12,469 nucleotides of DNA from assembly GCA_002482705.1 (NCBI GenBank), contig DLGM01000249.1:10851-23319 (forward strand), given 5' to 3'. How positions within the stretch are numbered: the first letter of the stretch is position 1; every line of letters starts with the position of its first letter. The DNA is from Cyanobacteria bacterium UBA7694. GTDB lineage: Bacteria > Cyanobacteriota > Sericytochromatia > UBA7694. The position numbers and the translations under genes were made by a program. The notes below the pieces were generated by a model, which ran no database searches, was not told where the DNA came from, and saw only the letters and a program-made list of their open reading frames with translations. Shown here piece after piece: positions 1-7,161 of the stretch.

Positions 1-890
1 GCATGAAAATGGGGGCTGATAGCGAAACGATTGTCAAAACCTGTGTGCAGTTGGCCAATCAGACCCCGGGCCTCGATTTTGTGATCCTGACCGGCGATTT
101 ATTGCAGGACGGTGAGCCCTATAACCTGGATATGATTCGCCACTATCTCGATCAGCTCAAGATGCCCTATTATGCGGTGTTGGGCAACCACGACATGTCG
201 CCGGTGCACGCCCATGATGTCAAAGGCCCAATCTTTCCCGGCATTAGCAAGAGCGTATTTACCTGGGCCTTTCAGGGGCACGGCTTCCAAGGCCCCGACT
301 ATCACTGGAGTCAAACGGTGGCTCCGGGCCTGAAGCTTGTCGGGCTCGATACCACCGTGCCCGGCACTTGGGGCGGCACCGTTCCGGCTAAAACCCTGGC
401 TTGGCTGGAGCGTGAATTGGCGGCCAGCAAAGGGCAGTTGGTGATTCCGATTGCCCACCACAACTTGATTGAGTTTACCCCAGATGATCACCAGCACACC
501 CGCAACTTTTTAGTGGACAATGCCCCCCAGGTGCGGGCGGTGCTCGAAAAATACCGCCCTACGGTACAGGTTGCCATTTCTGGGCATCACCATCTGTCTG
601 GGCGTCGGGATCACCAGGGCATTACCTATCTGACCAATCCCAGCACCACCACCTGGCCGATGGAGTACACGACCTATCAATTGCGCTCAGATAAGCTCAC
701 CTACCAAGTGAAAGCCTTACCTTTGCCGCCAGCGATGGTAGACGAGGCACGGCGCAATTTATTGGCTGAGAGCTGGTGGCATCCCAGGGGGGCACCTACC
801 ACTGAACCAGCCAAAACCGAGGCAATTTTGAGTCAGTACCGGGGGCAGCCCAGCGACCGCAGCGGTACGATTGGGCTGCAACCTCGCTAA
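1..890 (+). CDS. Calcineurin-like metallophosphoesterase, 5' end outside the window
   Basis: This is a phosphoesterase of the calcineurin-like superfamily, which uses a two-metal centre to cleave phosphomonoesters or phosphodiesters. Counting from the first in-frame ATG at 3, the metal-binding blocks visible are GD at residues 31-32 (GDLLQDGE), GNHD at 61-64, AHHN at 151-154 and GHHHLSG at 194-200. The family's first block (D-x-H, normally about 30 residues before GD) is absent. The frame is open to base 1, so the true start and that block almost certainly lie upstream, and the ATG at 3 is not the real start. The overall pattern resembles class III cyclic nucleotide phosphodiesterases (CpdA/Icc-like), but the substrate cannot be read from sequence. 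The C-terminal ~50 residues are polar and outside the core. The stop codon overlaps the end of the convergent PadR gene by four bases. Confidence 0.88.
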   Translation, partial: MKMGADSETIVKTCVQLANQTPGLDFVILTGDLLQDGEPYNLDMIRHYLDQLKMPYYAVLGNHDMSPVHAHDVKGPIFPGISKSVFTWAFQGHGFQGPDYHWSQTVAPGLKLVGLDTTVPGTWGGTVPAKTLAWLERELAASKGQLVIPIAHHNLIEFTPDDHQHTRNFLVDNAPQVRAVLEKYRPTVQVAISGHHHLSGRRDHQGITYLTNPSTTTWPMEYTTYQLRSDKLTYQVKALPLPPAMVDEARRNLLAESWWHPRGAPTTEPAKTEAILSQYRGQPSDRSGTIGLQPR

Positions 891-1423
891 GCCAAGGAGG
901 TTAGACTGGCCAAAGTCTCGGCACACCATGCCAACCGGTGTTGTTCATGGGAAATCCCGGCCCGCAGGGTGAAATAGAGCATTCGCTCGGAAAGGGGTAA
1001 GCGTTTGGGATCGCTAAAATAGTGCTGTTCAAGGGTACGGTATTCGTCTAACTTGGCTTGATGCAGGTGCTGGTGGCGCAATAATTCTTGGCGCAGGACT
1101 TCCGGGTGTTCGGCACCAGCATACAGCTTAAGCAGCAGGGTATCTTTGACTGGGCTGGGATCCATAGGTTGATGCAGCCAATCATGCAGGGTTTGTAGGC
1201 CTGCGGGTGTAACTTGGTAAACCTTGCGTGCTGGTTTCCCGGCCTGAGGGAGCAAGGTGTGGCTGAGCCAGCCTTCATTTTCCATACGGCTTAGTTCGCG
1301 GTAGATTTGCTGATGGCTGGCGTGCCAAAAATGGGCAATGGCGCTGTCAAAGCGTTTGGTCAGATCGTAACCGCTGCCCGCTTCCCGGTGAAGCATGGCC
1401 AGTAGGGCGTGGGTGAGGGCCAT
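887..1423 (-). CDS. PadR-family transcriptional regulator
   Basis: A 178-residue protein with the PadR architecture: an N-terminal winged helix (residues ~1-85) followed by an alpha-helical dimerisation domain. The family signature is clear: ALLAMLHREAGSGYDLTKRF at the N-terminus, QQIYRELSRMENEGW for the recognition region, and KVYQVTPAGLQTLHDWL for the wing. The C-terminal half is rich in helix-forming Leu, Glu, His and Arg, like the Vir_act_alpha_C domain. PadR proteins are usually repressors that bind AT-rich inverted repeats near their own promoters and respond to small molecules. Here the gene is divergent from a DUF2214 membrane protein, and two matching 20-bp repeats lie between them, so it probably represses both (inference). 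The start is supported by AAGGAG (1435 down to 1430) six bases before the ATG. The effector is unknown. Confidence 0.9.
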   Translation of the reverse strand: MALTHALLAMLHREAGSGYDLTKRFDSAIAHFWHASHQQIYRELSRMENEGWLSHTLLPQAGKPARKVYQVTPAGLQTLHDWLHQPMDPSPVKDTLLLKLYAGAEHPEVLRQELLRHQHLHQAKLDEYRTLEQHYFSDPKRLPLSERMLYFTLRAGISHEQHRLAWCAETLASLTSLA

Positions 1424-1445
1424 AAAATTCTCCTTGTACCCTTTT

Positions 1446-1473
1446 AATATACAACAAGTTGCATATTGGTGAA
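1446..1473 (-). promoter_or_regulatory. Predicted promoter of the PadR gene
   Basis: On the minus strand there is a -35-like TTCACC (1473-1468, 4/6 to consensus), a 16-bp spacer and a -10-like TATATT (1451-1446, 5/6). The -10 lies inside the outer edge of the left operator-like repeat, so a protein bound there would block this promoter. This is a prediction from base pattern only. Confidence 0.4.
1447..1466. promoter_or_regulatory. Operator-like inverted repeat, site 1 (probable PadR site)
   Basis: ATATACAAC-AA-GTTGCATAT: two 9-bp arms around a 2-bp centre, 8 of 9 pairs matching. It overlaps the predicted -10 of the PadR gene and the predicted -35 of the divergent DUF2214 gene. A 16/20 identical copy lies 37 bp downstream. 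AT-rich dyads of this type are usual for PadR regulators; which protein binds here is inferred from position. Confidence 0.6.
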
Positions 1474-1487
1474 GGATATTCTATTAT
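1459..1487 (+). promoter_or_regulatory. Predicted promoter of the DUF2214 gene
   Basis: TTGCAT (1459-1464) and TATTAT (1482-1487, 5/6 to the -10 consensus) are separated by 17 bp. The -35 lies in the right arm of operator-like site 1 and the -10 touches the left arm of site 2, so both sites are placed to block polymerase. Expected transcription start is near 1494. Confidence 0.45.
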
Positions 1488-1503
1488 GCAATAAGTGGCA
1501 TAT
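1484..1503. promoter_or_regulatory. Operator-like repeat, site 2 (probable PadR site)
   Basis: TTATGCAAT-AA-GTGGCATAT is identical to site 1 at 16 of 20 positions in direct register, although its own dyad symmetry is weaker (6 of 9 pairs). It spans the predicted transcription start of the DUF2214 gene. A further half site, ATATGCAAC followed by AAG (1500-1511), matches the left arm of site 1 and overlaps the ribosome binding site. Confidence 0.55.
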
Positions 1504-1508
1504 GCAAC

Positions 1509-1514
1509 AAGGAG
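1509..1514 (+). promoter_or_regulatory. Ribosome binding site that sets the DUF2214 start
   Basis: AAGGAG lies seven bases before the ATG at 1522. This favours that start over the in-frame GTG at 1495, which has no SD and would put the operator repeats inside the coding region. Confidence 0.75.
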
Positions 1515-1521
1515 AAATTAT

Positions 1522-1965
1522 ATGTGGACTTCAGCACTGGTGGCTTCACTGCACTATATTGGCTTGGGCATTGGCCTGGGGGCCATTTATGGGCGGGCAC
1601 AGGCTTTTCAGCAATTGGCTCAGGGCCATGACCGGATGAAGCTGGTTTTGCAGGCTGATAACTGGTGGGGTATTTCGGCCTTGTTGTTAATGGTTAGCGG
1701 TTTTTTACGGGCGTTCGGGGGCCTTGAAAAAGGAGCTGCTTTTTATCTGGCTTCCCCTTTGTTTCATGGCAAAATGCTCTTATTTTTAATGGTCGGGTTG
1801 TTGGAGATAATGCCCATGATCAGGCTGATACGGTGGCGGATGGGCCGTTTGAAGGCACCGTTTCCAGCTCATTTGGCTGTGCGGTATGCGCGTTTCAGTT
1901 ATGCAGAGCTGGGCTTGTTGTTGATGCTGATTGTCTGTGCCACGCTGATGGCTCGCGGGGGCTAA
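1522..1965 (+). CDS. Small four-helix membrane protein, DUF2214 type
   Basis: A 147-residue integral membrane protein with four predicted transmembrane segments, at about residues 4-24, 47-63, 84-105 and 127-144. The pattern fits DUF2214: a small aromatic-rich first helix, a QADNWWGISALLL stretch into helix 2, then FLRAFGGLEKGAAFYLASPLFHGKML between helices 2 and 3 (written here as the conserved LRAFGG..KG..FY..SPLFHGK pattern). The family has no established biochemical function that I know of. The gene lies downstream of operator-like repeats shared with the divergent PadR regulator, so expression is probably induced when PadR is released (inference). It ends two bases before the end of the convergent propeller gene, leaving no room for a dedicated terminator. 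The start at 1522 was chosen because of the SD at 1509-1514. Confidence 0.82.
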   Translation: MWTSALVASLHYIGLGIGLGAIYGRAQAFQQLAQGHDRMKLVLQADNWWGISALLLMVSGFLRAFGGLEKGAAFYLASPLFHGKMLLFLMVGLLEIMPMIRLIRWRMGRLKAPFPAHLAVRYARFSYAELGLLLMLIVCATLMARGG

Positions 1966-1967
1966 CT

Positions 1968-3200
1968 TTATTCTCCGAGCCTGGCCACGCTGATTTTTTG
2001 GGGCGCCGCACTGAATTTGATAGTGTGCTCTTTAAATGTGCCACTGTTTTTGTCAAAGATACGCAGATCTTGACTGCCCCGGTGAGCGACCCAAATCGAT
2101 GTGTGGTCGGGGCTTTCAAGAATGCCAATAATATCGTGGCCGCCGGTGGCAATAGGCTCCATACTCAATTGTTGGTTATTGGGTTGAAAGCGTGCCAAAC
2201 GGCTGCCAAAAGCAATATACACTTCACCCGCTGTATCTAAGGCAATAGCGGTAATGCTGTCTGCCATGGGATACCGTTGCACGTCTCCCGCTCCATCTAC
2301 GCGTGTTAAATTGCCACTGTTTGCCGCATAGAGAGCCTGACTTTGGGCATCAAAAATAATTTGATTGCCCCAGAAATCATCAATGTCACGGGATTCTATC
2401 AGCATGGTGCCATCGGCACTATAGCGATCCAAGCCATTGGTGCGCATGATCAAGAGTTGACCCGTATTGGATGTGACAATATTGAGGGGCGTACTGCTGG
2501 GGGCAATTTCTTGTTCTAACAATTGATCCGTGTTCGTATTAATCATGCTGATGGTGCGCAAACTACCATTGAGCACAAAGAGGCGTTGGCCATCCGGGGA
2601 AAGCGCCAACTGAGTGGGCCCTGAACCGGGCTTGAGGGCAATCTTTGTTTCGAGCCGCTGACGGATAAAATCAACCACGGCAATTTCATGTTTGTCCGTG
2701 AGGGCAACATAAATTTTATGGCTGCCCGGTAGGCCAATAGCTGCTTGGGCATCACCACTGACGCCGATTTGGGCAAAACGTTTAAATGACGGGATTTGTA
2801 ATATTTCGATCTGATTTCCTTGGAGCGGTGCAATGAGATATTCGCCCCCAAAAGATGCACTTTGGCGCAGGGCTTCCAAGCGGATTTGTAAGCGTTTATT
2901 TTCACCTGCCTTGAGGGTTTCGGTCACGGTAAAGGGTTGATAACCAGGATGTTTAATGCGGACTGTATGCGTACCTGCTTTGACCTGGAAACGAAAGGTG
3001 CCGGTAGTCGCCAGAGATGCTTGTTGCTCTGAGCCTACAGTGACAATCACTGTTCCCAATGGCGTATTGCTACCCCCATCAAGGACAACGCCAAATAGGG
3101 TGGCCTGACGCTGAGACCAAAAATAGAGTCCGGTGACGAGGAGTATGATCAAGATTCCCCCCAATAACCAGGGGGTGTGTTTGCTGCGATCGTCGGCCAT
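1968..3200 (-). CDS. Membrane-anchored beta-propeller protein with a carboxypeptidase-regulatory-like domain, PilY1 position
   Basis: A 410-residue protein. Residues 1-10 are polar, residues ~11-28 form one transmembrane segment (WLLGGILIILLVTGLYFW), and the rest should lie in the periplasm or on the surface. Residues ~33-110 look like a CarboxypepD_reg/PEGA-type beta-sandwich (FGVVLDGGSNTPLGTVIVTV, then FRFQVKAGTHTVRIKHPGYQ). Residues ~119-410 are repeated beta-strand units of the YVTN/NHL propeller kind, for example LALSPDGQRLFVLNGS near 198-213. There is no enzyme motif. The gene is last in the minor-pilin cluster, where pilY1 usually sits, so a pilus-tip or pilus-anchoring role is likely but inferred. 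I chose the ATG at 3200 because AAAGGAAA (3215-3208) precedes it and the transmembrane segment then starts near residue 11; an in-frame ATG 18 codons upstream has no good SD. Confidence 0.75.
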   Translation of the reverse strand: MADDRSKHTPWLLGGILIILLVTGLYFWSQRQATLFGVVLDGGSNTPLGTVIVTVGSEQQASLATTGTFRFQVKAGTHTVRIKHPGYQPFTVTETLKAGENKRLQIRLEALRQSASFGGEYLIAPLQGNQIEILQIPSFKRFAQIGVSGDAQAAIGLPGSHKIYVALTDKHEIAVVDFIRQRLETKIALKPGSGPTQLALSPDGQRLFVLNGSLRTISMINTNTDQLLEQEIAPSSTPLNIVTSNTGQLLIMRTNGLDRYSADGTMLIESRDIDDFWGNQIIFDAQSQALYAANSGNLTRVDGAGDVQRYPMADSITAIALDTAGEVYIAFGSRLARFQPNNQQLSMEPIATGGHDIIGILESPDHTSIWVAHRGSQDLRIFDKNSGTFKEHTIKFSAAPQKISVARLGE

Positions 3201-3266
3201 GGCAATATTTCCTTTAAACATGGGAGAGCATGCCCGAATGAGGCACCCTCTCAAGCGTTAAAATAG

Positions 3267-5018
3267 CTAGTTTTCTTTCCAACTGATGACCCGAGGGTAA
3301 AATTCGCTCAGAGGCAGCTTTTCAAAGTCTGGTTTGGCAAACTGGGAGAGCGATTTCATATCTGAGTCACGTTTGATGCCGCCAGCAGAACCTTGGCCAA
3401 ACACTTTGCCACGGGAGATCATGGCTCCAAAGAAGTCTTGGGTACCTGAAAAGGTCGCGGACTTTGTTGGATCATTCACCACAAAGACAGCGCCATTTTC
3501 GCCGTTGGTACCAGGATTCCCAGCAATTTTTACATCTCCGGCCAGAGTCATAAATAAGATTTCTTTGGTATTGCCCTGGCTGTTGGTGGTGCCCCCGAGA
3601 TCAATGTCATCTTTGACAATCACCCGTACAGGGGGGGCATTGGGATCGGCTGGGTTCGGCCCAGCGCTAATGGTACCATTCCCTTTTTGTTTGATCGCCC
3701 CATTGATATACACATTGCCTTCAAAACGGACATTGGTTCCCCCTGTTAGGCTGAGATCACCATTAATGAAGCAGTTTTTGTAGACACTTGCATGGGCCGG
3801 GCATTCTGGAAAATTGGCGCTTTCCTGAATGTCGTAAGTGGGGGGGGTGGTGCTGCGGTCTTCAACCACCAGATCCTCGTATAAAAACTCAGGGATTTCG
3901 ATCGGATCCACTTTGCTGCGGGTGCCCTCTTTATTGGTGACATTGGTGGTGGTAAAACGGGGATCAAGGGGGTCACCTGCGTATGTAGTATCTGGCACAT
4001 TGCCACCACTGGACAGGGTGATCCATCCAGCTGACGTTGCTTTGCCCTGAACTTTACCATTGGGGCCAAAGGTAATGTTTTGATTGGAGTGCACATCCCC
4101 GGCCTGGACATCGTCGATCAGATTGGCAGCCAAGCCTGAGGAAGTGGTTTTATTTTGCATTTCCACGGTCCCATCCGCAAGAATGGCGTGTTCAAAGTCA
4201 AAAGCTTTGGAGGGAATAAGAGGGTTGCGTACCGGGCGACGAATCAGCAGGTCAACGGATCGTGTCCGGCGGGCATTGGCGATATTGGGAACATAGGCCG
4301 TGGCACGAATTTTGAACACGTCAGCGTGGGGCACAATTTCAGTCCCATCGTTTCCCCCTTGGTGTAAACTCTCGTCAGCGGCGTCGCTGATGCTGTGGCT
4401 CAGAGGGATTACGCTGACCACAAAGTCGGCTTCGTGACGTCCTTGTTGGAGGTGATAAACGCTATAGTTGGCGGCGTGCAGCGTATCTAAGGTGGTTGCC
4501 GAAATGCCGACTGCTGAACCAATATCCTGTGAATTACCGCCCTCTTTGAAGTGATTCCAGAAGTTGAGCGTATGCGTATTGTTAGTCTCAATTGAATTAA
4601 AAAAAGCGTGGCCGCTGTTTGCGGCTTGGGTGCTGTAGTTTTGTGGCAGGTTGGTCGGGCGGGTGATTTTGAGTTTGCTGGTACTTTGATGGGCAACGCC
4701 GAGCCAATCTTTATTGGGGCCGTGAAACTCGTTGATCATGGCTTTGGCGGTCAGCGTGGGGGCTTCAAAGGTTTTGCGCGCAATGCTGTCCATCACGTGA
4801 TTGATCGCTGATTCGGTAAAGCTGAGGGATGTATCTTCCTGCTCGCGGGCACTCACTTGTTGCGTTCCCATGCTCATACGGGTTAATACGGCACCGGTAA
4901 TTGTCAGGCTTACAACCGCAAACAGCATACTGCTCACCAGCGCATACCCTTTTTGTTGCATGCGTCGGTGGACCTGGCGGGCAGGCTGCCCGGAACGCGG
5001 TTTAAGTATCTGACTCAT
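3267..5018 (-). CDS. Large PilX-like minor pilin / pilus assembly protein
   Basis: A 583-residue protein with a type III signal-like N-terminus. A basic leader ends in MQQKG (residues 20-24), then YALVSSMLFAVVSLTITG forms the hydrophobic helix, giving a predicted prepilin-peptidase cut at G24/Y25. Position +5 is Ser instead of the usual Glu, as in some PilX/GspK-type tip pilins. It is far longer than normal minor pilins (~150-220 residues). The C-terminal half (about 290-540) is rich in Gly, Asn, Thr and short beta-strand repeats such as INGDLSLTGGTNVRFEGN and VKIAGNPGTNGENG, suggesting a beta-helix, bactofilin/adhesin-like fold (inference). The start is well supported: GGAGG at 5030-5026 lies seven bases before the ATG, and this SD abuts the stop codon of the PilW-like gene upstream, so the two are cotranscribed. 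The propeller gene follows after 66 bases. Confidence 0.78.
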   Translation of the reverse strand: MSQILKPRSGQPARQVHRRMQQKGYALVSSMLFAVVSLTITGAVLTRMSMGTQQVSAREQEDTSLSFTESAINHVMDSIARKTFEAPTLTAKAMINEFHGPNKDWLGVAHQSTSKLKITRPTNLPQNYSTQAANSGHAFFNSIETNNTHTLNFWNHFKEGGNSQDIGSAVGISATTLDTLHAANYSVYHLQQGRHEADFVVSVIPLSHSISDAADESLHQGGNDGTEIVPHADVFKIRATAYVPNIANARRTRSVDLLIRRPVRNPLIPSKAFDFEHAILADGTVEMQNKTTSSGLAANLIDDVQAGDVHSNQNITFGPNGKVQGKATSAGWITLSSGGNVPDTTYAGDPLDPRFTTTNVTNKEGTRSKVDPIEIPEFLYEDLVVEDRSTTPPTYDIQESANFPECPAHASVYKNCFINGDLSLTGGTNVRFEGNVYINGAIKQKGNGTISAGPNPADPNAPPVRVIVKDDIDLGGTTNSQGNTKEILFMTLAGDVKIAGNPGTNGENGAVFVVNDPTKSATFSGTQDFFGAMISRGKVFGQGSAGGIKRDSDMKSLSQFAKPDFEKLPLSEFYPRVISWKEN

Positions 5019-5030
5019 ATCAGTTCCTCC

Positions 5031-5765
5031 CTATAAATCGGTTTTCATGTCGTGTTGGAAGTTGCGCAAGCGCACTTCCGTTTCTTTCCGGGTCGTAATA
5101 GTTTTTTGCCCGGTTTCCTCTTCAGCCCACAAGACAACACGTACCAGGGCAGCATTGGTGGCGTAGCTGGCAGGGTCGGTTTCTTCAATGCCACTGATGG
5201 TGAAATATCGGAATATGCCTGTGCTTTCGCTGCTATTCACGCTGGATGGGAAAATATAGTTCCCGTTGTTATCCGCAGGCATGAGGTTGCGGGCAATGAT
5301 TTGGCTGCTGATGTTTTTGCGTGTCCCACCGCTATAAGCTTCAAGGGTTAAGCGCAAACATTCCGGTTGGGGTTTGCCTGTCCGACGAGCCAAGGGTTCT
5401 ACCCCTGTATCCGTTTCTTTCGACAGGATTAATAAATCGGGGCGGGCATTGCCATCGACATGGGTGATCATGCCTTCTCCGTTAAATGCTGGGATTTGTA
5501 GAATCAAGCGATTTTTATTCGTGACTAGGGTAGCGTCATCTGGGTGGGCTTCCAGAATGCGTGCTCCTGGCAACACTTCTTGTTCAATGCGTTTAAGGTT
5601 AAGGCGCAACTGTTCCTCCAGCGACTGCCGGACCTGTGTTTCAGAAGCTGTGCGGTTAAAACTAAACAGTTGGTTGGTCAGCATGGCGATGGTGGCCATC
5701 AGGATGGTGCTGCTGATCAAAACCTCCATCAGGGTAAAACCTTGCTGATGCTTTTTTTTATTCAT
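5031..5765 (-). CDS. PilW/GspJ-like minor prepilin
   Basis: A 244-residue prepilin. The short leader MNKKKHQQG ends in Gly9, followed by the processed N-terminus FTLMEVLISSTILMA with Phe at +1 and Glu at +5 (residue 14), exactly the prepilin-peptidase cleavage and N-methylation site. The hydrophobic helix runs to about residue 30. An amphipathic helix follows (EEQLRLNLKRIEQEV) and then a beta-rich globular domain. The size and the place between PilV-like and PilX-like genes point to PilW (or the type II secretion counterpart GspJ). It should be inserted in the inner membrane, processed, and assembled at the pilus tip. The first eight bases of the gene overlap the end of the upstream PilV-like gene, so translation is probably coupled. 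The SD is weak (AGAGG about ten bases upstream), which fits coupling. Confidence 0.85.
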   Translation of the reverse strand: MNKKKHQQGFTLMEVLISSTILMATIAMLTNQLFSFNRTASETQVRQSLEEQLRLNLKRIEQEVLPGARILEAHPDDATLVTNKNRLILQIPAFNGEGMITHVDGNARPDLLILSKETDTGVEPLARRTGKPQPECLRLTLEAYSGGTRKNISSQIIARNLMPADNNGNYIFPSSVNSSESTGIFRYFTISGIEETDPASYATNAALVRVVLWAEEETGQKTITTRKETEVRLRNFQHDMKTDL

Positions 5766-6375
5766 TACCCTGTGCCTCTGCTAAGGTCACAGGCTTACGA
5801 AAAATTGAGGAGGGTGCACGCGTCAAATCACTTTCACCCACAACGGATGCCAGAGAGGTTTCCCGACGATTTTCACCTGTCGCCCCCCATTTAATTCGGA
5901 CGATGGCATTGACCTTTTTGACCAGGGTGTCATTGTCGGCTCCCGAGTCAAAGGTATAAGAACCATCTTCATTGGGAGCGGGGCTGATTTCAACGGTGAG
6001 TGTGGCCTTGGGCAAACGCCCCAACTCTTCGCTGAGAGAGTCCAACTGATAACTGCTGAGATGATTGACGTTATTGACGCCGTCATAGAGCGTATGGATG
6101 TAAGGGGTGGTGACATAGTTAGCCGCTTGGGTATCAAAACCTGTCGGATAGATATTCGTAAATGCGGTAGAGCGCAGCCAGCGGGATTGCACATTGCGCA
6201 CGATATCTTGGGCGAGACTGCGCTGATTTTGAAGGTTTCCCAACTGCATGCTTGAGGTCAGCGCCATAAACATGCCCGACATGACAAATACCAAGGTGAC
6301 GAAGGCGACGAGTACTTCCACCAAGGTAAACCCTTGTTGGGTACGTTGACGGGCTGGCTCAGACCTGCGATTCAT
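5758..6375 (-). CDS. PilV-like minor prepilin (second copy)
   Basis: A 205-residue prepilin starting MNRRSEPARQRTQQG, with a cleavage site at G15/F16 and FTLVEVLVAFVTLVFVMSG after it; Glu20 is the +5 residue. After the helix comes ALTSSMQLGNLQNQRSLAQ and a beta-rich globular part with many Asn, Asp and Ser residues. It is clearly a paralogue of the next gene upstream: the helix, the LAQDIVRNV.{2}RWL block, the LPKA/LPTA..VEI block and the DLTRAPS/DLGRAPT ending all align. I chose the ATG at 6375 because GAGGAAG (6390-6384) lies eight bases before it, giving a normal-length leader; an in-frame ATG at 6417 would add 14 residues without a clear SD. A possible separate promoter lies in the 123-base gap upstream. 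Confidence 0.83.
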   Translation of the reverse strand: MNRRSEPARQRTQQGFTLVEVLVAFVTLVFVMSGMFMALTSSMQLGNLQNQRSLAQDIVRNVQSRWLRSTAFTNIYPTGFDTQAANYVTTPYIHTLYDGVNNVNHLSSYQLDSLSEELGRLPKATLTVEISPAPNEDGSYTFDSGADNDTLVKKVNAIVRIKWGATGENRRETSLASVVGESDLTRAPSSIFRKPVTLAEAQGNE

Positions 6376-6416
6376 AGGCAGCACTTCCTCGATTAAGTTG
6401 AAGCATTCTATTTTCA

Positions 6417-6446
6417 ATCTTAATCTCTTTATTTACATTTAGTCAA
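6417..6446 (-). promoter_or_regulatory. Possible internal promoter before the second PilV-like gene
   Basis: On the minus strand TTGACT (6446-6441, 5/6) and TAAGAT (6422-6417, 4/6) are separated by 18 bp, 41 bases before the start codon, in an AT-rich gap between the two PilV-like genes. This would let the downstream pilin genes be expressed separately. No terminator is visible in the same gap, so read-through from upstream is also likely. Confidence 0.35.
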
Positions 6447-6498
6447 TAATCCGGCTGTTGCCGTCTTTTAAGTTTGCTTTCAGATTGTGTGAACGTGG

Positions 6499-7161
6499 TT
6501 AATCCTCCTCATCATCAGCGGCAGTATCTTGATCCTGACCTTTTGACGCTTCACGGGCTAACTGTTCCTCAAGTGAAATGGGCTTTACCAACAGCGTGGT
6601 TGGCGCACGTCCCAGATCTCCCATCCCAATCACCTGGGCTTGGGTAACTTCTGAACCGCGATTTTTACCCCACTGTAGGCGTATTAAGGCATTGGCTTTG
6701 TGTAACGACAGGCTGCCGTCTTCTAAAGCCACAGGCGTAATCTCTACTTCCAGTTTGGCTGTAGGTAAGCGGGACAGTTCAGGTTGGAGATCCTGAAGGC
6801 GATAAGTGGCCAATGAGTTGGATACATTTCCGGTTTCGGCACTATAAAGCTGATGGACCAAAGGGGTGACATCTGCCATCGAAGGGCTGACAATCTCGCT
6901 TTCGTCTTCATCGGTGCTGACACGCATGGTTTCTGGAACGATGGTGGCATAGTCCCCTGACTTAAGCCAACGATTATTGACATTACGGACAATATCCTGG
7001 GCCAGGCTGCGCTGATTTTGATAAACCCCTAGGCGCATACTGGCGGTGAGGGCCATGCTCATGCCGGACATCACAACCACCAATAGGGTAAAGGCCAATA
7101 AAACTTCAACCAGGGTAAACCCTTTTTGGCGCAGAGCTACGCCTGAAACGTCTATTTTCAT
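6499..7161 (-). CDS. PilV-like minor prepilin (first copy)
   Basis: A 220-residue prepilin, probably the first gene of the pilus cluster. From the ATG at 7161 the leader is MKIDVSGVALRQKG, the cleavage site G14/F15 and the mature N-terminus FTLVEVLLAFTLLVVVMSG, with Glu19 at +5. It resembles its downstream neighbour throughout, so the pair arose by tandem duplication. It differs in having an acidic insert (STDEDESE) near the middle and a strongly acidic C-terminal tail (QDQDTAADDEED), which the other copy lacks. The start choice is moderate: the SD-like GGGGA lies four to five bases before the ATG, and a TTG 15 codons upstream at 7206 is also open but would lengthen the leader. The conserved N-terminal motif makes the prepilin call secure whichever start is used. 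Confidence 0.82.
   Translation of the reverse strand: MKIDVSGVALRQKGFTLVEVLLAFTLLVVVMSGMSMALTASMRLGVYQNQRSLAQDIVRNVNNRWLKSGDYATIVPETMRVSTDEDESEIVSPSMADVTPLVHQLYSAETGNVSNSLATYRLQDLQPELSRLPTAKLEVEITPVALEDGSLSLHKANALIRLQWGKNRGSEVTQAQVIGMGDLGRAPTTLLVKPISLEEQLAREASKGQDQDTAADDEED

Noticed and set aside
1..890. Loss of the first metal-binding motif in the metallophosphoesterase as a real defect
   Set aside because: The frame runs open to base 1, so the missing motif is explained by the window edge.
893..902. AAGGAGGTTA as a ribosome binding site on the plus strand
   Set aside because: It lies inside the last codons of the PadR gene and is followed by no open frame of note.
1833..2240. Plus-strand frame across the DUF2214/propeller junction
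   Set aside because: It overlaps two well-supported genes in other frames, starts inside the membrane protein and has no domain or SD.
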